This document shows, one piece after another, positions 60,535 through 64,000 of a DNA stretch of 64,000 nucleotides; position 1 is the first letter of the stretch; every line of letters starts with the position of its first letter. Position numbers and translations under genes: made by a program. Where the stretch lies: NCBI RefSeq assembly GCF_002979775.1, contig NZ_PCPR01000011.1, positions 62,001 through 126,000 of the forward strand, written 5' to 3'. The stretch is from Arthrobacter sp. MYb23 (GTDB taxonomy: Bacteria > Actinomycetota > Actinomycetes > Actinomycetales > Micrococcaceae). The notes below the pieces were generated by a model that was given only the letters and a program-made list of their open reading frames with translations, made no database searches and was not told the origin of the DNA.

Positions 60535-61866
60535 TTAGCCCACGACGACAGGAGCCTGGGCGGGTGAACTTGCGTCATTTTCGAGTGCGGATGCTGCTTG
60601 GCGGGCAGCGTCGAGGCCGCTCTCGATGGCACCGTCGATGAACCCTCCCCAGCCGTTGGCGATGTCAGATCCGGCGAGGCGGATTCTTCCCTCGGGCTGC
60701 TGGAGTTCCGCCAAATACCGGGTGAGGTATCCGGCGTAATGCATGGGCCAGGTGGACCGCGCATATTCATCAGCCACCCAGTCGTGTCCAGCGACCTCAA
60801 GCACTTTCAACCCAGGGACTATGGCGTCAAGATGCCCTTGTGCAGCGGCAACATCGGCTACATCCACGGCCCCGGCCTCGGGACCAAAGCAGACAAGGGT
60901 GGTGGTGTCATCATCGATGTACTCAGCTTGGACGAAGTTCAGGGCCGCCGTCTCGGGCCCAAACGCGACAAACCTCTCCTGACGGCCTTCCACCTTGACC
61001 CACAATTTTGCACCGCGGCCTGCCTGTCCCCTTGCTGCCGCCTCCCGTTTACCGGGCGAGAACGCTGGTTGGATATCGATGTCGTTCAGCACGCTGAGCG
61101 GGAGCGCGAGAATGACCTGACGGGCTTTGTAGTGTTTGCCCGCTTTGGTTGTCACGAGGACTCCCTCGTCATCCTGATCGATGGACGCGACCACCTGGTT
61201 CAGCCGTAGCTCTGCCGTTGAGTCCGCAAGGATCGCCTCGGCAAGGCGGCGGGTGCCGCCGTCGATCTTGAAGCTGGCGCACGCCTCAAACATCAGCTGC
61301 CAGTCACCACTGGCCACGGCACACCAGCGCAACGCCTGGGTATAGGCCGCCTGGCCCAGCCTGCCGTTGAAATTCAAGGTCCAGAAAGATCTCAGGAGCT
61401 GACGCTGGTCCTCAGGGAGGTCCAACCGGTCGATTGCTTCCGAAAGTGTGAGCTCGTCGATGTCAGCCACCTCGGGGTTATCCAAGGGTGACCACGGAAG
61501 AGGGAAATAGCGCCGGGCAGCAGCCAGGAGCGTGCGGTTCGGGCCATCCAGCAATTCCAGCATGCTGTCTGCGGCGCCTTCATGCCGTTGTCCGTCTACG
61601 GTCCAGAAAGCCTTGGTGAATTCCGGTCCCGGCAGCGCCTTGATCCCGTACCGCCCCATTTCCGCCCAGACGTAAGGCTGGGTCCAGTGCACCCAGGTGC
61701 CGCCGAGTTCCAGGTCCCGGCCAAGGTGCTCTGCAAAGTGAGTCCGTCCCGCGATGCGGTCTTTCGCCTCGAGCAGGATGGTGGTGTGTCCGCTGCGGGA
61801 CAGTTCCCTTGCTGCTGTGAGGCCGGCAAAGCCTGCACCGATAATGACGACGTCGGAGGTTTCCAC
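60535..61866 (-). CDS. Flavin monoamine oxidase family protein
   Basis: The 443-residue FAD enzyme has the dinucleotide-binding motif VVIIGAGFAGLTAARELSRSGHTTILLEAKDRIAGRTHF at about 5-45. The amine-oxidase core segment is GGTWVHWTQPYVWAEMGRYG, and the C-terminal FAD motif is IRLAGSDIANGWGGFIDGAIESGLDAA. The family oxidises amines to aldehydes with release of ammonia and hydrogen peroxide (putrescine, tyramine, histamine oxidases and relatives). It lies 11 bases after the cupin gene and downstream of the MoaF-like and permease genes. The true amine is unknown. Confidence 0.88.
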   Translation of the reverse strand: METSDVVIIGAGFAGLTAARELSRSGHTTILLEAKDRIAGRTHFAEHLGRDLELGGTWVHWTQPYVWAEMGRYGIKALPGPEFTKAFWTVDGQRHEGAADSMLELLDGPNRTLLAAARRYFPLPWSPLDNPEVADIDELTLSEAIDRLDLPEDQRQLLRSFWTLNFNGRLGQAAYTQALRWCAVASGDWQLMFEACASFKIDGGTRRLAEAILADSTAELRLNQVVASIDQDDEGVLVTTKAGKHYKARQVILALPLSVLNDIDIQPAFSPGKREAAARGQAGRGAKLWVKVEGRQERFVAFGPETAALNFVQAEYIDDDTTTLVCFGPEAGAVDVADVAAAQGHLDAIVPGLKVLEVAGHDWVADEYARSTWPMHYAGYLTRYLAELQQPEGRIRLAGSDIANGWGGFIDGAIESGLDAARQAASALENDASSPAQAPVVVG

Positions 61867-61877
61867 GTGTTCGTTCC

Positions 61878-62210
61878 TCAGCTGTAGACGAAGAATTCGA
61901 TGGTCGGTTCCAGGACACTCCAGCGGGTCATTGCCCCCTTGGACAGTGAGGCCATGGAACCTTCCCTCAGCTCGAGGGTGCTCCCGCCTTTGACCTCAAT
62001 GCGGAGGTATCCGGAGATGACGTAAATGGTTTCATCATGGTCAATCGGCAGGTCGAACGGTTCCGGCGCCTCCTCAGGGGTGACTTTCCAGATACCGCCA
62101 CTGAGCGCCTCATTTCCGTTGTCTCCAGTCCGGCGAAGCCATTGAACCGTGCCCAGCTCAAAGGGTTCAAACGCTGTGTGGTCAAGATGGGCATGGAAAA
62201 CCTGGGACAT
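61878..62210 (-). CDS. Cupin-domain protein
   Basis: The 110-residue protein (start ATG 62210 with AGGAG upstream) is a single small beta-barrel of the cupin_3/DUF861 type: GGIWKVTPEEAPEPFDLPIDHDETIYVISGYLRIE and STLELREGSMASLSKGAMTRWSVLEPTIEFFVY. HDET holds the expected metal-ligand His and Glu. These proteins often accompany amine or ureidoglycine catabolism. It is between the MoaF-like and oxidase genes. Confidence 0.82.
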   Translation of the reverse strand: MSQVFHAHLDHTAFEPFELGTVQWLRRTGDNGNEALSGGIWKVTPEEAPEPFDLPIDHDETIYVISGYLRIEVKGGSTLELREGSMASLSKGAMTRWSVLEPTIEFFVYS

Positions 62211-62267
62211 GGGATTGCTCCTCTGGTGTGGATCGCGGAGGCGGGCCTCCACTCAGTGTTATAGGTG

Positions 62268-63071
62268 TCAGTGCTTGCGGGTGTCACTGGGGTAGCTGGT
62301 GGTGTTCAGGACCGTGAGCCTGGAGTTGAACGGCAGGGTGACGGGCTCCGCGGCAGGATTGTCCCAACCAAACATCCGGCCGATGGAGCGCTGCTCGCGC
62401 AGATCGATCAGGAGCACTGCTTCAACGGTCATCACCTGCTCGGTCCAGAAGAAGATGTACAGGTCCTCCGCCACAGCCCACGTCATGCAACGGTCGGTAT
62501 CAGCGAGTCCGGCTTCCCCTCCGCGAACGCAGTGCCACGTGAAGGTTCCTTGATTCAGGTAGATGTGCTCGTAGGATTCAACGTCGCTGTAGCGGTAGAA
62601 GATGCGCTTGCCCACGAGGTCCGCGGACCGCTGGTGAACAGCAGCCCGGCCGCTGGCGTTGGAGTGCGTGAATTCGGTTGTCCCCCGGACCTTGCCGTCC
62701 GAGCTGACAAACCGGGAGACGGCAGTGGTGACAGCACCGGTGGTTTGGTCCAGGATGATGGTGACATTCTCGGCGTCGGCGTCTTTGCCTTGGTCTTGTC
62801 CACGGACGAAATCAATGATGAAGATTCCCGGGCGGGCTTCTATGGCCTTATAAGCAGCGGTCCCCTTGGCGGCGCCCTCGGCCCACGTGAGCGTTGACGG
62901 GGTGAGGAAGGTGTACTCGGCAAGGGTGCCGTCGGCTGTCTGCAGGGAGATAGTTGTGGCAGCCAGCGCAGGAGACGCAGGCAGGGTTTGATCCCCAAAG
63001 CCATCCAGCATGGTGGAGACCGGCGGCCATTCTTCCTCGGGTACATAGTCCTGCAGTTCGGTGATGGTCAT
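62268..63071 (-). CDS. MoaF-like protein (monoamine regulon family, PF10703-type)
   Basis: From ATG 63071 (AAAGGA eight bases upstream) the protein has 267 residues with two related lipocalin-like halves. The C-terminal half (YEHIYLNQGTFTWHCVRGGEAGLADTDRCMTW, FWTEQVMTVEAVLLIDLREQRSIGRMFGW) matches MoaF. The name comes from the Klebsiella monoamine (tyramine) regulon moaEF. Database labels of molybdenum cofactor synthesis appear to be a confusion of moa names. Its neighbours, an amine oxidase and a permease, support an amine role. Exact activity is unknown. Confidence 0.8.
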   Translation of the reverse strand: MTITELQDYVPEEEWPPVSTMLDGFGDQTLPASPALAATTISLQTADGTLAEYTFLTPSTLTWAEGAAKGTAAYKAIEARPGIFIIDFVRGQDQGKDADAENVTIILDQTTGAVTTAVSRFVSSDGKVRGTTEFTHSNASGRAAVHQRSADLVGKRIFYRYSDVESYEHIYLNQGTFTWHCVRGGEAGLADTDRCMTWAVAEDLYIFFWTEQVMTVEAVLLIDLREQRSIGRMFGWDNPAAEPVTLPFNSRLTVLNTTSYPSDTRKH

Positions 63072-63120
63072 GAGTTTGGTCCTTTTGTTGTAAGGGACGA
63101 TTTGGATCAGAGAAGTCGGG

Positions 63121-64000
63121 TCAGACAATTTCTGCGGCGTAGTTAATGGCGGGCTTCTGCCTTCCCCGAATCAGGCCTGCCACAAAGATCAGCGGGATAC
63201 CAAGGAGGAGCCAGCGGGCCACCCCGCCTGCGCCGCCGAGCAGGACGTCGTAGTTGTCCAAGGTCAGGTAGCCCACCACAACAAACGCCAGGAAGGAAAG
63301 GGCGGGTGCGATCACTGTGACCCAGAGGTTGTCCCGGATCCCGGACCTGGCGAAGTACACCAGGACCGCAGCGGAGGTCACCAACAGGCTGGAGATGAAG
63401 CCCGCTGTTCCCAGGGCTACAAACCACGCGAAAACTGTGGCGATCGGGTCTGCGCCGGCCAGGAGGAAGGCGCTGATCACTGCCAGGACAACCAGGGAAT
63501 TGACCAGTCCGGCAAAAGCGGGTGCCCCTGTTGCGGAAACGGAAGACAGTTTGGCCGGGAGTGCGCCCGCCCTCCCAAGAGCAAAGAGGTAGCGGGAGAA
63601 CATGTTGGAAAGGCCCAAAAGCATCGCAATGAAGCTTGTGACAACCAAAATCTGCATCGAGAGGCTCAGCCATGCCCCGCCGCTGGACTCGGCGAGGTCG
63701 AAGATCATTCCGGACGGATTCTCGGTGGCTACAGCCTGGATCCCATCGATCCCCACGGCTCCGCTGATGGCCCACGTGGACAACATGTAGAAAACTCCGA
63801 TGAAAGCAATGACAAGGTAGGCAGCACGCGGGATGGTGCGCCGCGGATTCCGTGCTTCTTCGGCGAAGACGACCGTGGCCTCGAAGCTGGTGAAGCAGGC
63901 AAAGGCGAACAGCAGCGAGATCCCCAGGCCGGGACCAAAAATGTTCTCCCCCGTGAACCCGGCGAACGTGAAGATCCCCAACCCCTTCTGCACGATGAGG
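63121..64000 (-). CDS. APC-superfamily amino acid/amine permease, C-terminal part
   Basis: The frame runs off the right edge, so the N-terminal about one third is missing. The visible about 293 residues have at least seven membrane segments: LGISLLFAFACFTSFEATVVFAEEARNPRRTIPRAAYLVIAFIGVFYML is the classical APC segment, followed by NMFSRYLFALGRAGALPAKLSSVSATGAPAFAGLVNS. The last residues overlap the open region before the MoaF-like start by design of a compact operon (50-base gap). Import of an amino acid or amine consumed by the oxidase is the likely job. Confidence 0.88.
   Translation of the reverse strand, partial: LIVQKGLGIFTFAGFTGENIFGPGLGISLLFAFACFTSFEATVVFAEEARNPRRTIPRAAYLVIAFIGVFYMLSTWAISGAVGIDGIQAVATENPSGMIFDLAESSGGAWLSLSMQILVVTSFIAMLLGLSNMFSRYLFALGRAGALPAKLSSVSATGAPAFAGLVNSLVVLAVISAFLLAGADPIATVFAWFVALGTAGFISSLLVTSAAVLVYFARSGIRDNLWVTVIAPALSFLAFVVVGYLTLDNYDVLLGGAGGVARWLLLGIPLIFVAGLIRGRQKPAINYAAEIV

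Noticed and set aside
1..64000. CRISPR array, prophage, integrase or attachment site
   Set aside because: No regularly spaced repeats, phage genes or integrases were seen; the tRNA-Gly has no duplicated 3' end in the window.

Overview
The window looks like chromosome of a high-GC Gram-positive soil actinobacterium, most likely an Arthrobacter/Paenarthrobacter-type member of the Micrococcaceae. This is inferred from base composition, a DtxR-type iron box, frequent GTG/TTG starts, 4-base overlaps between genes, and families such as DUF4235, the HTH-MurA fusion and the bifunctional rhamnulose-phosphate aldolase/dehydrogenase. No phage, insertion sequence, CRISPR array or rRNA was seen; there is one tRNA-Gly(CCC).

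0-12.9 kb: end of a methionine-pathway sulfhydrylase (metZ), a frameshifted membrane gene, an HTH-MurA fusion, a WXG100-like/DUF6973 protein overlapping a lipoprotein (candidate secreted toxin and immunity), and an iron-box-controlled divergent pair (siderophore-interacting protein versus a penicillin-acylase-family enzyme plus an IucB/DesC-like acetyltransferase). A TPP-riboswitch-controlled YkoEDC thiamine/HMP transporter, a NUDIX hydrolase and a DUF4235 protein follow.

12.9-23.3 kb: a complete minus-strand Mrp Na+/H+ antiporter operon (fused A/B, then C-G), a UMF1-type MFS transporter, a two-gene KhtTU/Kef-like cation:proton antiporter and dCTP deaminase.

23.4-43.5 kb: two secreted proteins (CAP domain; VanY-type carboxypeptidase) sharing a repeat C-terminus, tRNA-Gly, a 44-residue basic protein coupled to an alanine-dehydrogenase-family enzyme, MFS/LysR and SDR/ArsR divergent pairs with visible operators, and a LacI-controlled catabolic cassette (Gfo/Idh/MocA dehydrogenase, DUF993 protein, TIM-barrel epimerase, esterase-like hydrolase) of unknown substrate. 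A globin and a YihY/BrkB membrane protein follow.

42.2-58.9 kb: three adjacent sugar regulons, each with its own repressor: xylose (ROK regulator, xylA, xylB), L-arabinose (LacI regulator, araB, araD, araA, aldose epimerase) and L-rhamnose (LacI regulator, mutarotase, isomerase, aldolase/dehydrogenase, kinase). They cover the main hemicellulose and pectin sugars, but no sugar transporter is encoded among them.

58.9-64 kb: a decayed-looking toxin-antitoxin-like pair, panD, and a minus-strand amine/amino-acid gene set (permease, MoaF-like protein, cupin, flavin monoamine oxidase).

The best leads for new biology are the DUF6973/lipoprotein pair, the iron-box acylase unit, the HTH-MurA fusion, the DUF993 cassette and the MoaF/monoamine-oxidase set. 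Several small families of intergenic inverted repeats also recur across the window.
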